64,000 nucleotides of DNA from Burkholderia vietnamiensis LMG 10929 (GTDB lineage Bacteria > Pseudomonadota > Gammaproteobacteria > Burkholderiales > Burkholderiaceae): assembly GCF_000959445.1 (NCBI RefSeq), contig NZ_CP009631.1, positions 3,038,001 to 3,102,000 on the forward strand, in the 5' to 3' direction. This document shows, in pieces, positions 14,251 to 24,203 of this stretch. The notes beneath the pieces were generated by a model that saw only the letters and a program-made list of their open reading frames with translations, was not told the origin of the DNA and did not search any database. The position numbers and the translations under genes were made by a program. The stretch's first letter is position 1; each line of letters starts with the position of its first letter.

Positions 14251-16302
14251 TCAATGAAGCTGCTTGTAGATCTGTTCGGCGAGTGCGTGCGAGATCCCGT
14301 CGACGCTCGCCAGCTCCTCGACGCTGGCGGCGACCACGCCGCGCAGTCCGCCGAACCGCGCGAGCAGCCGCTGGCGCCGCTTCGCGCCGACGCCGTCGAG
14401 CTCCTCGAGCCGCGACGTCTGGCGCGCCTTCGCGCGCTTCGCGCGCATCCCGGTGATCGCGAAGCGGTGCGCCTCGTCGCGGATCTGCGCAACCAGCATC
14501 AGCGCCGCGCTCTCCTTGCCGAGCTCGAGCGGCGTGCGGCCGTCCGCGAACACGAGCGTCTCGAGGCCGACCTTGCGCCCTTCCCCTTTCGCGACGCCGA
14601 CCAGCATCGACGTATCGAGCCCCAGTTCGGTGAACACCTGCCGCGCGATCTCGACCTGCCCCTTGCCGCCGTCGATCAGCACGATGTTCGGCAACAGGCT
14701 CGACGCCTCGGCCTGCCGCGTCGATTCGCCGTCGATGCCGGTCGCGGCGTCGGCGGCGGCCGCCTGCGCGGCCAGCTCGACCATCTTCTCGTAGCGGCGC
14801 GTCAATACCTGCCGCATGGCCGCATAGTCGTCGCCCGGCGTGATGCCGGCGATGTTGTAGCGACGGTACTCGCCCGACTGCATCTTGTGATGGTGATAGA
14901 CGACGCACGACGCCTGCGTCGCCTCGCCCATCGTATGGCTGATGTCGAAGCACTCGATGCGCAGCGTCGCGAGATCGTCGCATTCGAGGCCGAGCGTCTC
15001 GGCGAGTGCGCGGGTACGCGCCTGCTGCGAGCCCTGCTCGGACAGCAGTCGCGCGAGCGCGATCCGGGCGTTCTGCTCGGCCATCGTCAGCCACGCGCGC
15101 CGCTGCCCCTGCGGCTGCCGCACCAGCGATACCTTGTGGCCGGCCTGCTCGGACAGCAGCTCGAGCAGGTCGCGGCTCGCGGGCGCATGGCTGACGACCA
15201 GCACCGGCGGCACGCGGTTGCCCAGATAGTGCTGCGAGATGAATGCATCGAGCACCTCCGCCTCGACGGACGCGCCGGCACCGGCGCCGGCGACGCGGGC
15301 AGCCGCCCCCCCGTCGCCGTCGCCCTCGCCTTCCACCGGCTGGTCCGGCATCGCGGCGGCGGCATCGTCGACGCCATCGGCCTCGTCGCCTAGCCCGCCT
15401 TCCGCGAGCGTCAGCGCGCTTTCGACGTGCGTCGGGAAATACGCCTTGTCGCCAAGATGGCGGCCGCCGCGCACCATCGCGAGGTTCACGCACACGCGCC
15501 CGCCCTGCGCGACGACGGCCAGGATGTCGACGTCGCTGTCGCCGCCGACCTCGATCGCCTGCTGGTGCAGCACCGTCGCGAGCGAGCTCATCTGGTTGCG
15601 CACGGCCGCCGCCTGCTCGAACTTCAGCTCGGCCGCGAACGCGTGCATCTTCTGCTCGAGTTCGTTCATCACCTCGGACTGCCGCCCGAGCAGGAAGCGC
15701 GCGGCGTTCGACACGTCGATCGCGTAGTCGTCCTCGGTGATCGCGCCGACGCACGGCGCCGTGCAACGCCCGATCTGATGCAGCAGACACGGCCGCGTAC
15801 GGTTGTTGAACACCGAATCCTCGCAGGTGCGCAACTGGAACACGCGCTGCAGGATCTGGATGCTCTCGCGCACCGCCCACGCACTCGGGAACGGCCCGAA
15901 ATACTGGTTCTGCTTGTCGACCGAGCCGCGGTAATACGCCATGCGCGGAAAGCGGTGCGCGGTGAGCTTCAGGTACGGATACGACTTGTCGTCGCGAAAC
16001 AGGATGTTGTAGCGCGGCGCGAGCGCCTTGATCAGGTTGTTCTCGAGCAGCAGCGCCTCGGCCTCCGAGCGCGTGACGGTCGTCTCGATGCGCGCGATGC
16101 GCGTGACCATCATCGCGATGCGCGGCGACAGCTGCGTTTTCGTGAAGTAGCTCGACACGCGCTTCTTCAGGTCGCGCGCCTTGCCGACGTAAAGCACGGC
16201 GCCCGTTGCGTCGTAATAGCGGTAGACGCCCGGCATGTGCGGCAATTGCGCGAGGATCTTCTTCGGTTCGAACGGAGTATCGGCGGCTTCTGGGGATGTC
16301 AT
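14251..16302 (-). CDS. uvrC: Excinuclease ABC subunit C
   Basis: This 683-residue nuclease makes both incisions in nucleotide excision repair. The GIY-YIG domain is at about residues 20-100 ([19 protein letters not shown]). A UvrB-binding UVR motif lies near 205-240, the RNase H-like C-terminal nuclease follows (about 365-600, including [19 protein letters not shown]), and helix-hairpin-helix repeats end the protein. An Ala/Gly/Asp-rich insertion of about 48 residues (about 299-346) interrupts the region before FISQHYLGN, where E. coli UvrC has only a few residues. It makes the protein longer than usual. The gene is divergent from earP. Confidence 0.97.
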   Translation of the reverse strand: MTSPEAADTPFEPKKILAQLPHMPGVYRYYDATGAVLYVGKARDLKKRVSSYFTKTQLSPRIAMMVTRIARIETTVTRSEAEALLLENNLIKALAPRYNILFRDDKSYPYLKLTAHRFPRMAYYRGSVDKQNQYFGPFPSAWAVRESIQILQRVFQLRTCEDSVFNNRTRPCLLHQIGRCTAPCVGAITEDDYAIDVSNAARFLLGRQSEVMNELEQKMHAFAAELKFEQAAAVRNQMSSLATVLHQQAIEVGGDSDVDILAVVAQGGRVCVNLAMVRGGRHLGDKAYFPTHVESALTLAEGGLGDEADGVDDAAAAMPDQPVEGEGDGDGGAAARVAGAGAGASVEAEVLDAFISQHYLGNRVPPVLVVSHAPASRDLLELLSEQAGHKVSLVRQPQGQRRAWLTMAEQNARIALARLLSEQGSQQARTRALAETLGLECDDLATLRIECFDISHTMGEATQASCVVYHHHKMQSGEYRRYNIAGITPGDDYAAMRQVLTRRYEKMVELAAQAAAADAATGIDGESTRQAEASSLLPNIVLIDGGKGQVEIARQVFTELGLDTSMLVGVAKGEGRKVGLETLVFADGRTPLELGKESAALMLVAQIRDEAHRFAITGMRAKRAKARQTSRLEELDGVGAKRRQRLLARFGGLRGVVAASVEELASVDGISHALAEQIYKQLH

Positions 16303-16377
16303 GCGTGATCCGGTGCCCGCTGGCGCGGAACGGGTCCATTAGAATCGCCAGTTTAGAGCATTCACCGGCCCGCTTCG

Positions 16378-17589
16378 ATGTCCCGCACCACGCCCGCCTC
16401 CGGCTCCGACTCCGTCCCCGCCATCGCTTCGCCGCGCTCGACCGGCGAACCGATCGCATGCGACCTCTTCTGCACCGTGATCGACAACTTCGGCGACATC
16501 GGCGTGTGCTGGCGCCTCGCGCGCCAGCTCGCGCACGAGCACGGCTGGCAGATGCGCATCTTCGTCGACGATCTGCGCACCTTCGCGCAACTGCTGCCGC
16601 AGATCGACCCGCACGCCAACCGGCAAACGCTCGACGGCATCGCGATCGAACACTGGCACGCGGACGTCGGCGACGCGCTGCAGATCGCCGACGTCGTGAT
16701 CGAAGCGTTCGCGTGCGAACTGCCGGGCGCGTATCTCGCCGCGATGGCGAGACGGGCGCTACGCCCGGTATGGATCAATCTCGAATACCTGAGCGCCGAG
16801 GACTGGGTCGCCGATTTCCACCTGCGCCCGTCGCCGCATCCGCGCTACCCGCTGCTGAAGACCTTCTTCTTCCCCGGGCTGTCGGCCGGCACCGGCGGCG
16901 TGCTGAAGGAGCGCGACCTCGACGCACGCCGCACCGCATTCGAAACCGACGCGGCCGCGCGCACGGCCTGGTGGCGGCACGCGACCGGCGATGCGCCGCC
17001 GGCGTCCGGCACGACGGTCGTGAGCCTGTTCGCATACGAAAATCCGGCCGTCGACGCGTTGCTCGCGCAGTGGCGCGACAGCGCGACGCCGATCGTCGCG
17101 CTCGTGCCGGCCGGCCGCATCTCGCCGGCCGTCGCGCGCTTCTTCGGCACCGCCTCGTTCGACGCCGGCGCGCGCGCCACGCTCGGCAATCTGACCGCCT
17201 ACGGGCTCGCCTTCGTGCCGCAGGCCGACTACGACGCGCTGCTGTGGGCCGCGGACGTCAACTTCGTGCGCGGCGAGGATTCGTTCGTGCGCGCGCAATG
17301 GGCGCGCAAGCCGTTCGTCTGGCAGATCTACCCGCAGGCCGACGATGCGCATCTGCCGAAACTCGACGCCGCGCTCGCGCACCTGGCAGCCGGCCTCGCC
17401 GACGCGCCGCGCGCGGCGCTCGAGCGCTTCTGGCATGCGTGGAACGGCGTGGGCACGCCCGATTGGGACGATATCCGGCAGCACCGCGCGGCGCTGGACG
17501 CCAACGCGACGCGCTGGGCCGACACGCTGGCGGGCGTCGGCGATCTTGCCGGAAAGCTGGCGGAATACGCAAAATCTCAGTTAAAATAA
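16378..17589 (+). CDS. earP: EF-P arginine rhamnosyltransferase
   Basis: This 403-residue glycosyltransferase (GT104, formerly DUF2331) attaches rhamnose from dTDP-rhamnose to Arg32 of EF-P. The catalytic aspartates are in DNFGDIGVCWRLAR (Asp36 and Asp40, matching Asp13 and Asp17 of shorter homologues). The conserved nucleotide-sugar site VRGEDSFVRAQW lies near residue 300. The N-terminal extension of about 23 residues is low complexity, so the true start may be slightly later. The gene sits directly before efp, its only known substrate. The partner EF-P has Arg at position 32, confirming the EarP-type pathway. Confidence 0.96.
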   Translation: MSRTTPASGSDSVPAIASPRSTGEPIACDLFCTVIDNFGDIGVCWRLARQLAHEHGWQMRIFVDDLRTFAQLLPQIDPHANRQTLDGIAIEHWHADVGDALQIADVVIEAFACELPGAYLAAMARRALRPVWINLEYLSAEDWVADFHLRPSPHPRYPLLKTFFFPGLSAGTGGVLKERDLDARRTAFETDAAARTAWWRHATGDAPPASGTTVVSLFAYENPAVDALLAQWRDSATPIVALVPAGRISPAVARFFGTASFDAGARATLGNLTAYGLAFVPQADYDALLWAADVNFVRGEDSFVRAQWARKPFVWQIYPQADDAHLPKLDAALAHLAAGLADAPRAALERFWHAWNGVGTPDWDDIRQHRAALDANATRWADTLAGVGDLAGKLAEYAKSQLK

Positions 17590-17726
17590 GCGGTTATCCG
17601 ACGGCTGACCACGCAAGCGCGCACGCTTGGGGCTCTTGGCACCTACCGGAACGCACCGCTTGCGCCGTCAGCCGTTGCGCAACGCTCAGGCACCCATTTA
17701 TTTGATTGGATCAGGACAGTTTTTTT

Positions 17727-18284
17727 ATGAAGACCGCACAGGAACTCCGCGTAGGCAACGTCGTGCAAATCGGCAGCGACGCATGGGTCATCGCAAAGAC
17801 GGAATACAACAAGTCGGGCCGTAACGCCGCCGTCGTCAAGATGAAGATGAAGAACCTGCTGACGAACGCAGGCCAGGAAGCGGTCTACAAGGCCGACGAC
17901 AAGTTCGACGTCGTCGTGCTCGACCGCAAGGAAGTGACGTACTCGTACTTCGCCGACCCGATGTACGTGTTCATGGACGCCGACTACAACCAGTACGAAG
18001 TCGAAGCGGAAATGATGGGCGAAGCGCTGAACTACCTCGAAGACGGCATGGCTTGCGAAGTCGTGTTCTACAACGAGAAGGCCATTTCGGTCGAACTGCC
18101 GACGATCCTGGTTCGCGAGATCACCTACACGGAACCGGCCGTCAAGGGCGACACGTCGTCGGGCAAGGTGCTGAAGAACGCGAAGCTCGCAACGGGCTTC
18201 GAGCTGCAAGTGCCGCTGTTCTGCAACACCGGCGACAAGATCGAAATCGACACGCGTACGAACGAATACCGCAGCCGCGCGTAA
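17727..18284 (+). CDS. efp: Elongation factor P
   Basis: This 185-residue factor relieves ribosome stalling at polyproline stretches. It has the KOW-like N-domain and two OB domains ending in the signature near [17 protein letters not shown]. The tip of the N-domain loop reads YNKSGRNAA with Arg32, the residue rhamnosylated by EarP; enzymes of the EpmA type would need Lys there. An in-frame ATG 21 bases upstream is less likely because the ATG at 17727 begins the standard [11 protein letters not shown]. It follows earP by 137 bases and is followed by a clear terminator. Confidence 0.98.
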   Translation: MKTAQELRVGNVVQIGSDAWVIAKTEYNKSGRNAAVVKMKMKNLLTNAGQEAVYKADDKFDVVVLDRKEVTYSYFADPMYVFMDADYNQYEVEAEMMGEALNYLEDGMACEVVFYNEKAISVELPTILVREITYTEPAVKGDTSSGKVLKNAKLATGFELQVPLFCNTGDKIEIDTRTNEYRSRA

Positions 18285-18308
18285 GCGCCTGCGAACTTCG
18301 CATCGAAC

Positions 18309-18333
18309 AAAGCGCCCTGCGGGGCGCTTTTTG
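18309..18333 (+). terminator. Terminator of efp
   Basis: AAAGCGCC and GGGGCGCTTT pair around a short loop and run into TTTTGTTTG, 25 bases after the efp stop. Confidence 0.88.
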
Positions 18334-18555
18334 TTTGCCTGCGCGCAACAGCGCGCACATGCCGGCACGATCGGCAACACAAAATCCAGCACTAAAGGTA
18401 TTCAATTTGTATCATCGGTAACTGTTTTATAGCGGCCGAGAAATAATGCACGTCGGGCGTTCCGGGGGGCATAAAATCAGTTTTTAATCCGACACGCGGC
18501 TGCGGCTGGCTCGATGGCCGACAGCCCGCCTCTCTTGACTCGACTCGCGTTCACC

Positions 18556-19941
18556 ATGCCACACGCCCTGATTGTCGAAGACGATCCCAACAGTCTGTCC
18601 GGCCTGACCGCGCTGCTCGCCGCAGACGGCTTCTCGGTCGACACGGCCACGTCGCTCGCGGAGGCGCGCACGGCGCTCGGCCGCGCGATCCCCGACGTCG
18701 TCCTGGTCGACCTGAACCTGCCGGACGGCAGCGGCTTCGACCTGCTCCAGCACCTGCCGCAGCAGCAGCCGAACGGCTCGCTGCCGGTGATCGTGCTGAC
18801 CGGCAATGCGACGGTCGAGAGCGCGATCGAAGGCTTGCGTCACGGCATTTGGGACTACCTGCTGAAGCCGATCAACATTCCGCGGCTGCGCAGCCTGCTC
18901 GCGCGGATTCCCCGCCCCTACGAACTGATCGACGAAGTGCAGGCGCTGCGCGCGTCGCTGCGTCGCCTCGGCCGCTTCGGCGCACTGGTCGGCCGCAGCG
19001 AGGCGATGCAGCACGTGTACGACATGATCGAGCACAACGCGCGCACCGAAACGGCCGTGCTGTTCGCGGGCGAAGCCGGCACCGGCAAGAAGCTCGCGGC
19101 GCGCACGCTGCACGATCTGAGCCGCCGCCGCAAGGGGCCGTTCCTGTCGTTCGACTGCCGGATGATCGCGCAGGCGAACCGGCATGGCGCGTCGCTCGAC
19201 AGCGTGCTGTTCGGCCATGAGCGCGGCGCGTTCGACGGCGCCGAGCGGCGCGAAACCGGCCTGTTCGAACAGGCCGGCGGCGGCACGCTGTTCCTCGACG
19301 AAATCACCGCGCTGCCGCTCGTGCTGCAGGAAGCGCTGCTGCATGCGCTCGATTCGCAGAACTTCATGCGGATCGGCGGCACGAGCTCCATCGCGAGCGA
19401 CTTCCGGCTGATCGCGGCCACGCGCCGGCCGGCGCGCGAGGCCGTTGCCAACGGCACGCTGCGCGAAGATCTGTGGCTGCGCCTCGATGCGGCGTCGATC
19501 ACGATGCCGCCGCTGCGCGAGCGCGACGGCGACGCGCTCGCGATTGCCGATGCGCTGATCGACGAACTGAACCGCGAGGCCCGCGCGACCGGCCGCAGCA
19601 CGACCGACAAGCGCGCGGCGCCGGGCTTCGTACGCGAATGCCTGTCCTATGAGTGGCCCGGCAACGTGCGCGAGCTGCACGAGCGTGTGCGCTTCGCATA
19701 CGACGCATCGGGCGACTTCATCGAAACGCTGCGCGCCGGCGAAGCGAGCTTCGCGGCCGGCGCCGCGCTGAACGGCAGCAGCGTGCAGATCAAGGTCGGC
19801 ACGCCGCTGTCCGACGTCGAAGACCTGCTGATCCGCGCGACGCTCGACGCGGTCGGCGGCACGCGGCATCGTGCGGCCACGCTGCTCGGCATCAGCCCGA
19901 AGACGCTCTACAACAAACTGCAGCGCATGAAGGTCAATTGA
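18556..19941 (+). CDS. NtrC-type response regulator with altered sigma-54 loop
   Basis: This 461-residue protein has a receiver domain (residues 1-120; acidic pocket EDD at 8-10, phospho-acceptor Asp52, Lys104), an AAA+ domain (about 140-370) and a Fis-type helix-turn-helix (VGGTRHRAATLLGISPKTL). Walker A is GEAGTGKK (172-179), Walker B is TLFLDEI, and the arginine region PPLRERDGD is present. The loop that normally reads GAFTGA and touches sigma-54 is GAFDGA (224-229), with Asp in place of the key Thr. No sensor kinase gene is next to it. The ATG at 18556 is preferred to 18514 because it starts directly before the first strand. Whether it still works with sigma-54 is open. Confidence 0.9.
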   Translation: MPHALIVEDDPNSLSGLTALLAADGFSVDTATSLAEARTALGRAIPDVVLVDLNLPDGSGFDLLQHLPQQQPNGSLPVIVLTGNATVESAIEGLRHGIWDYLLKPINIPRLRSLLARIPRPYELIDEVQALRASLRRLGRFGALVGRSEAMQHVYDMIEHNARTETAVLFAGEAGTGKKLAARTLHDLSRRRKGPFLSFDCRMIAQANRHGASLDSVLFGHERGAFDGAERRETGLFEQAGGGTLFLDEITALPLVLQEALLHALDSQNFMRIGGTSSIASDFRLIAATRRPAREAVANGTLREDLWLRLDAASITMPPLRERDGDALAIADALIDELNREARATGRSTTDKRAAPGFVRECLSYEWPGNVRELHERVRFAYDASGDFIETLRAGEASFAAGAALNGSSVQIKVGTPLSDVEDLLIRATLDAVGGTRHRAATLLGISPKTLYNKLQRMKVN

Positions 19942-20021
19942 GCGGGCGGCAATCGTCGTCGGCGCGGACCGGCACCGACGATTAGTTCGTCGAACAAGTG
20001 TTGCCCTCCGCTTCGCGCACC

Positions 20022-20059
20022 AACGAAAAAGCCACGCAACTTCGCGTGGCTTTTTCGTT
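20022..20059. terminator. Bidirectional terminator between the response regulator and nagZ
   Basis: A long stem (AACGAAAAAGCCACGC with its mirror) surrounds a four-base loop, with A and T runs on the two sides. It lies between two convergent genes and can serve both. Confidence 0.9.
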
Positions 20060-20092
20060 TCGGCGACGGCAGCGCGCCGACTGCGTCGCCGC

Positions 20093-21121
20093 TTATGCGA
20101 GCACGCTGGTCAACAGCCCGCGCGCCTGCAGATACTCGGGCTGCGCGATCAGCTTGTCCCACTTGAGCGCCTTGCCGCGCGCACGCATCCGCTTGATGCG
20201 CCGCACCGACTCCGCCGACGGCCGCGCGCTCAGTTCGTTCAGCACGACTTCGGCGGCGTCGGGCTGGTTGCAGACGAGCACCATGTCGCAGCCGGCCGCG
20301 AGCGCCGCGTCGGCGGCCTGCGTGAGCGTGCCGCCTTCGCGGGCGGCCTCCATCGACAAGTCGTCGCTGAAGATCGCGCCCGTGAAACCGAGCCGCCCGC
20401 GCAGGATGTCCTGCAGCCACACGCGCGAGAAGCCGGCGGGCCGCGGGTCGACCTGCGTATAGATCACGTGCCCGGGAATCACCGCCGACAGCGACAGGCC
20501 GAGCCAGTCGTACGGCGCGACGTCTCCCTCGAGGATCGCGTCGAGCGGCCGGTCGTCGGTCGGCAGCGCGACGTGCGAATCGGCTTCCGCGAAACCATGC
20601 CCGGGGAAATGCTTGCCGCAGTTGGCCATGCCCGCGAGCGACAGCCCGTGGTTCAGGCTCTTCGCGAGCAACGTGACGACGCGCGGGTCGCGATGGAACG
20701 CGCGATCGCCGATCACCTTCGAATGCCCGTAGTCGAGATCGAGCACGGGCGTGAAGCTCATGTCGATCCCGCAGGCGCGCAGCTCGGCGGCCAGGATGTA
20801 GCCGACCGCGGTGGCGACCTTGGTCGCGAGCAGCACGTCGCGATCCCACAGATCGCCGAGCCGGCGCATCGCCGGCAGCACCGTGAAGCCGTCGGTGCGG
20901 AACCGCTGGACGCGGCCGCCTTCGTGATCGACCGCGATCAGGATGTCCTCGCGCACCGCGCGGATCGAGTCGGTCAACGCGCTCAGCTGCGCGCGGTTTT
21001 CGAAATGCCGCGCGAACAGGATCACGCCGCCGGTGTTCGGATGCGCAAGGCGCCGCGCATCGTCGCGCGACAGGGCCGTGCCGACGACGTCGAGCATGAC
21101 CGGGCCGGGAGTCGTTTTCAT
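20093..21121 (-). CDS. nagZ: Beta-N-acetylhexosaminidase (peptidoglycan recycling)
   Basis: This 342-residue cytosolic GH3 glycosidase removes GlcNAc from anhydro-muropeptides during cell-wall recycling and so produces the inducers of AmpC in AmpR systems. The substrate loop KHFPGHGFAEADSH carries the catalytic His, and the nucleophile Asp is in IFSDDLSMEAA. It is the last gene of the long minus-strand block, 16 bases after acpS, and is followed by a strong terminator. Length and motifs are standard. Confidence 0.97.
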   Translation of the reverse strand: MKTTPGPVMLDVVGTALSRDDARRLAHPNTGGVILFARHFENRAQLSALTDSIRAVREDILIAVDHEGGRVQRFRTDGFTVLPAMRRLGDLWDRDVLLATKVATAVGYILAAELRACGIDMSFTPVLDLDYGHSKVIGDRAFHRDPRVVTLLAKSLNHGLSLAGMANCGKHFPGHGFAEADSHVALPTDDRPLDAILEGDVAPYDWLGLSLSAVIPGHVIYTQVDPRPAGFSRVWLQDILRGRLGFTGAIFSDDLSMEAAREGGTLTQAADAALAAGCDMVLVCNQPDAAEVVLNELSARPSAESVRRIKRMRARGKALKWDKLIAQPEYLQARGLLTSVLA

Positions 21122-21137
21122 CGAATCGGAAAATCCG

Positions 21138-21575
21138 TCAGGGAAGGGTTCGGGGAACGGGTGCGGGCGCAGGCGGCGGCGCGTCGGTTTCGGCGACGAC
21201 GAACGACACGGCGTAGTCGCGCTCGTCGCTGACCGTCACGCGCGCGGTGATGCCGCGCGCGGCGAGCCAGTCGGCGAGCTCTCCCGACGCGACGACGTAC
21301 GGCTCGCCGCTGCGCTGGTTGAGGGTCTGCAGCGCGCGCCACGTCATCGGCCAGTGCATGCCGAGCCCGATCGCCTTCGAGAACGCTTCCTTCGCGGAAA
21401 AGCGCGTCGCGAGAAACGCGATGCCGCGCGCCTCGGAGCGCGCGCGCCGCGCGTGGAACACGCGCAACTCGTCGGGGCCCAGCACCTTCTCGGCAAACCT
21501 GCCATCGGTGCGCTCGAGCACGGCCGCGATGCGGCTCAACTGGACGATGTCGGTGCCGATGCCGTAGATCGCCAT
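21138..21575 (-). CDS. acpS: Holo-[acyl-carrier-protein] synthase
   Basis: This 145-residue enzyme transfers 4'-phosphopantetheine from CoA to the Ser of AcpP. The Mg-binding signature [12 protein letters not shown] is at the N-terminus, and the second motif [17 protein letters not shown] is in the middle, with the ACPS catalytic residues intact. A Pro/Ala-rich tail of about ten residues is extra. It lies between pdxJ and nagZ, and its substrate gene acpP is 13 kb away in the same window. Confidence 0.96.
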   Translation of the reverse strand: MAIYGIGTDIVQLSRIAAVLERTDGRFAEKVLGPDELRVFHARRARSEARGIAFLATRFSAKEAFSKAIGLGMHWPMTWRALQTLNQRSGEPYVVASGELADWLAARGITARVTVSDERDYAVSFVVAETDAPPPAPAPVPRTLP

Positions 21576-21644
21576 GTCAGCGCGCGCCGCGATGTACGGA
21601 CGATGCGGAGTAGCAGGCCGAGCCCGCGCGCACGGAACGCATCG

Positions 21645-22421
21645 TCAGCGCGCGCCGCCGTGAAGCGCGGCAACGCGTGCGGCGACCATGATGGCCTTCA
21701 TCTCGCGCACGGCATTGTCCCAGCCCGCGAAGATCGAATGCGCGACGATCGCATGGCCGATGTTCAGCTCGACGATCCCGTCGATGGCGGCGATCTGTTG
21801 CACGTTCGTGTAGTGAAGACCGTGACCGGCGTTGACCTTCAGCCCCAGCTGCGCGCCGGCCTGGACGCCCGCGACGATGCGTTCGTATTCACGCTGCTGC
21901 TCGGCTGCGTCGTGCGCGTCGGCATAACGGCCGGTATGCAGCTCGATCACCGGCGCGCCGGCCTCGTGCGCGGCGCGGATCTGCGTCTCGTCCGGATCGA
22001 TGAACAGCGATACGCGCACGCCGGCGTCCGCGAGCTGCTTGCAGGCCGCGCGCACGACCTCGAAGCGGCCGGCGACGTCGAGGCCGCCTTCGGTCGTCAG
22101 CTCCTCGCGCTTCTCCGGCACGAGACACGCGTCATGCGGACGCACTTCGCACGCGATGTCGAGCATCTCGGCCGTCACCGCGCATTCGAGGTTCATCCGC
22201 GTCTTCAGCAGCGGGCGCAGCGTGCGCACGTCGGCGTCGACGATGTGGCGGCGATCCTCGCGCAGGTGCAGCGTGATCGCGTCGGCGCCGGCTTCTTCGG
22301 CGGCGAGCGCCGCGCGGATTGGATCAGGATAGGCGGTGCCGCGCGCGTTGCGCAGCGTGGCGACGTGGTCGATGTTCACGCCGAGGTCGATGACGGTGGG
22401 CGTTGTCAGGAAAAAGCTCAT
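21645..22421 (-). CDS. pdxJ: Pyridoxine 5'-phosphate synthase
   Basis: This 258-residue TIM-barrel enzyme condenses 1-deoxyxylulose 5-phosphate with 3-amino-2-oxopropyl phosphate to form pyridoxine 5'-phosphate. Conserved stretches are [28 protein letters not shown], and the phosphate loop region [13 protein letters not shown] and [13 protein letters not shown] longer frame runs upstream through recO, but the ATG at 22421 overlaps the recO stop (ATGA) and starts the family's usual N-terminus. It is translationally coupled to recO, as in E. coli. Confidence 0.97.
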   Translation of the reverse strand: MSFFLTTPTVIDLGVNIDHVATLRNARGTAYPDPIRAALAAEEAGADAITLHLREDRRHIVDADVRTLRPLLKTRMNLECAVTAEMLDIACEVRPHDACLVPEKREELTTEGGLDVAGRFEVVRAACKQLADAGVRVSLFIDPDETQIRAAHEAGAPVIELHTGRYADAHDAAEQQREYERIVAGVQAGAQLGLKVNAGHGLHYTNVQQIAAIDGIVELNIGHAIVAHSIFAGWDNAVREMKAIMVAARVAALHGGAR

Positions 22422-23257
22422 AGGTTTTGCAGGTCGATCAGGATCTGGCGCGTGGCGAGCGGCGTACCGCCGAGATAGGTGTTCAGCAGGAAGCGCATCA
22501 GCGTCTTGCTCTGCGCGACCGTCTGGGCTCGATGGTAATCGTCCTGCTCCATGTCGAGCAACGTCTGTCCGGTGACGACCGGCCAGTGCGACGGTACGTC
22601 GTCGTCCGCGTTGCGCACGCCGCGCTCGGGATCGAACACGTAGCGGCGCTCGGGCTCGACCGCGCGGCGCGCCACCGTGCGGTTCAGCGCCATCGCGTAG
22701 CCGGTCTCGCGCAGCAGCACGCGCTCGAACGAGCGCAGCACCTGCACGGCCGGTTCGCCGTGCGCGAGGCGCGTGAGCGTCAGCACGTAATGGTTGAACA
22801 GCGACGGCTGCGGATCTTCGCGCGCGCAGAATTTCACGAGCAGCTCGTTGACGTAGAAGCCGCACAGCAGCCCGTCGCCGCCGAGCGGCAGCATCCCGCC
22901 GACCCACTCGGCGCCGGTGAGCGTGCGCACTTCGGATTTGCCGGACCACGACAACAGCAGCGGCTGGAACGTCTGCAGCACGCCGCGCAGCGCGGAATGG
23001 GGGCGCTTCGCGCCCTTCGCGACGAGCGCGAGCCGGCCATGGTCGCGCGTGAGCACGTCGATGATCAGGCTCGTTTCTCGGTACGGATAGCTGTGCAGCA
23101 CGAACGCCGGCTGCTCGGCGATGCGGAAATCGGACGTGCGAGACGTCGCGCGCCGCGCCTTGCGGCGCGGCGGTTCAGGCGGGGCCGGCAGCGGCGCGTC
23201 GTTCGCGCCGGCGGCCACCGCGTCTTCGGTCGACGTCAGCGCGTCATTCGTACCCAT
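22418..23257 (-). CDS. recO: DNA repair protein RecO
   Basis: This 279-residue protein loads RecA on SSB-coated gaps in the RecFOR pathway. An OB-fold starts at about residue 45 ([21 protein letters not shown]) and is followed by the helical domain. The zinc-finger cysteines of some RecO proteins are not evident. The first 40 residues are an Ala/Pro/Arg-rich extension that is probably disordered. The ATG at 23257 is preferred to a GTG two codons upstream; either overlaps the end of era by about 14-20 bases, so the genes are coupled. Confidence 0.93.
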   Translation of the reverse strand: MGTNDALTSTEDAVAAGANDAPLPAPPEPPRRKARRATSRTSDFRIAEQPAFVLHSYPYRETSLIIDVLTRDHGRLALVAKGAKRPHSALRGVLQTFQPLLLSWSGKSEVRTLTGAEWVGGMLPLGGDGLLCGFYVNELLVKFCAREDPQPSLFNHYVLTLTRLAHGEPAVQVLRSFERVLLRETGYAMALNRTVARRAVEPERRYVFDPERGVRNADDDVPSHWPVVTGQTLLDMEQDDYHRAQTVAQSKTLMRFLLNTYLGGTPLATRQILIDLQNL

Positions 23258-24143
23258 AGGCACGCAGCCCCGCCTCGTTGTCGGCCCAGCCGCTCTTCAC
23301 CTTCACGAAGGTCTCGAGATACACGGGGCCGTCGAACAGCTTCTCCATGTCGAGCCGCGCCTCAGTGCTGATCTGCTTGAGCTTCTCGCCCTTCTTGCCG
23401 ATCACCATCGCCTTGTGCATATCGCGTTCGACGAGGATCGTTGCGAAGATGCGCTTCAGCCGCCCTTCCTCCTCGAACTTGTCGATCAGCACGGTGCTCG
23501 TGTACGGCAATTCGTCGCCGGTCCAGCGGAACACCTTCTCGCGCAGGATTTCGGCCGCGAGAAAGCGCGAGCTGCGGTCGGTCAGCTCGTCCTCGCCGTA
23601 GATCGGCTGACCTTCCGGCAGGTGCGGCTTGATCGTGTCGAGCAGGTGCTTGATGTCTTCCGGCCGCTGCGCGGACAGCGGCACGAGCTCGGTGAACTCG
23701 CGCAGCGCGCTCATCTTTTGCATGAACGGGAACAGCGTCGCCTTGTCGCCCACGCGGTCGATCTTGTTCGCGATCAGGAGCGTCGGCGCGCCGGGCGGAA
23801 TCAGGTCGAGCACCTTCTGATCGTCGGGCCCGAAGCGGCCGGCCTCGATCACGAACAGGATCAGGTCGACCGACGTGAGCGTCGACGTGACCGCGCGGTT
23901 CAGCGAGCGGTTCAGCGCGGTGCTGTGGCGGGTCTGGAAGCCCGGCGTGTCGACGAAGATGAACTGCGCGTCGTCGAACGTGTTGATGCCGGTGATGCGA
24001 TGGCGGGTCGTTTGCGCCTTGCGCGACGTGATGCTGATCTTCTGGCCGACGAGTGCGTTCATCAACGTCGACTTGCCGACGTTCGGGCGGCCCACGATCG
24101 CGATCATGCCGCAGCGGAAACCGGTAGGAGCGGGAGTGTTCAT
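23244..24143 (-). CDS. era: GTPase Era
   Basis: This 299-residue GTPase binds 16S rRNA near its 3' end and helps 30S assembly. The G motifs are GRPNVGKST (G1), DTPGF (G3) and NKIDRV (G4), and the C-terminal KH domain contains [12 protein letters not shown]. The ATG at 24143 gives the standard Era length; an upstream in-frame start would add eight residues. It lies between rnc (60 bases upstream) and recO, the usual rnc-era-recO order. Confidence 0.97.
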   Translation of the reverse strand: MNTPAPTGFRCGMIAIVGRPNVGKSTLMNALVGQKISITSRKAQTTRHRITGINTFDDAQFIFVDTPGFQTRHSTALNRSLNRAVTSTLTSVDLILFVIEAGRFGPDDQKVLDLIPPGAPTLLIANKIDRVGDKATLFPFMQKMSALREFTELVPLSAQRPEDIKHLLDTIKPHLPEGQPIYGEDELTDRSSRFLAAEILREKVFRWTGDELPYTSTVLIDKFEEEGRLKRIFATILVERDMHKAMVIGKKGEKLKQISTEARLDMEKLFDGPVYLETFVKVKSGWADNEAGLRAYGYE

Positions 24144-24203
24144 ATCGTTTGGGAGACAGGTTCGCAACCGGCCGCGCGGCGCGCGGCACGATCGATGGGC
24201 AAT

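Noticed and set aside
13144..15393. A 749-codon open frame running through the tRNA-Gly array, pgsA and uvrC on the plus strand
   Set aside because: It passes through two tRNA genes and is antisense to two well-conserved genes; the translation is Arg/His-rich noise.
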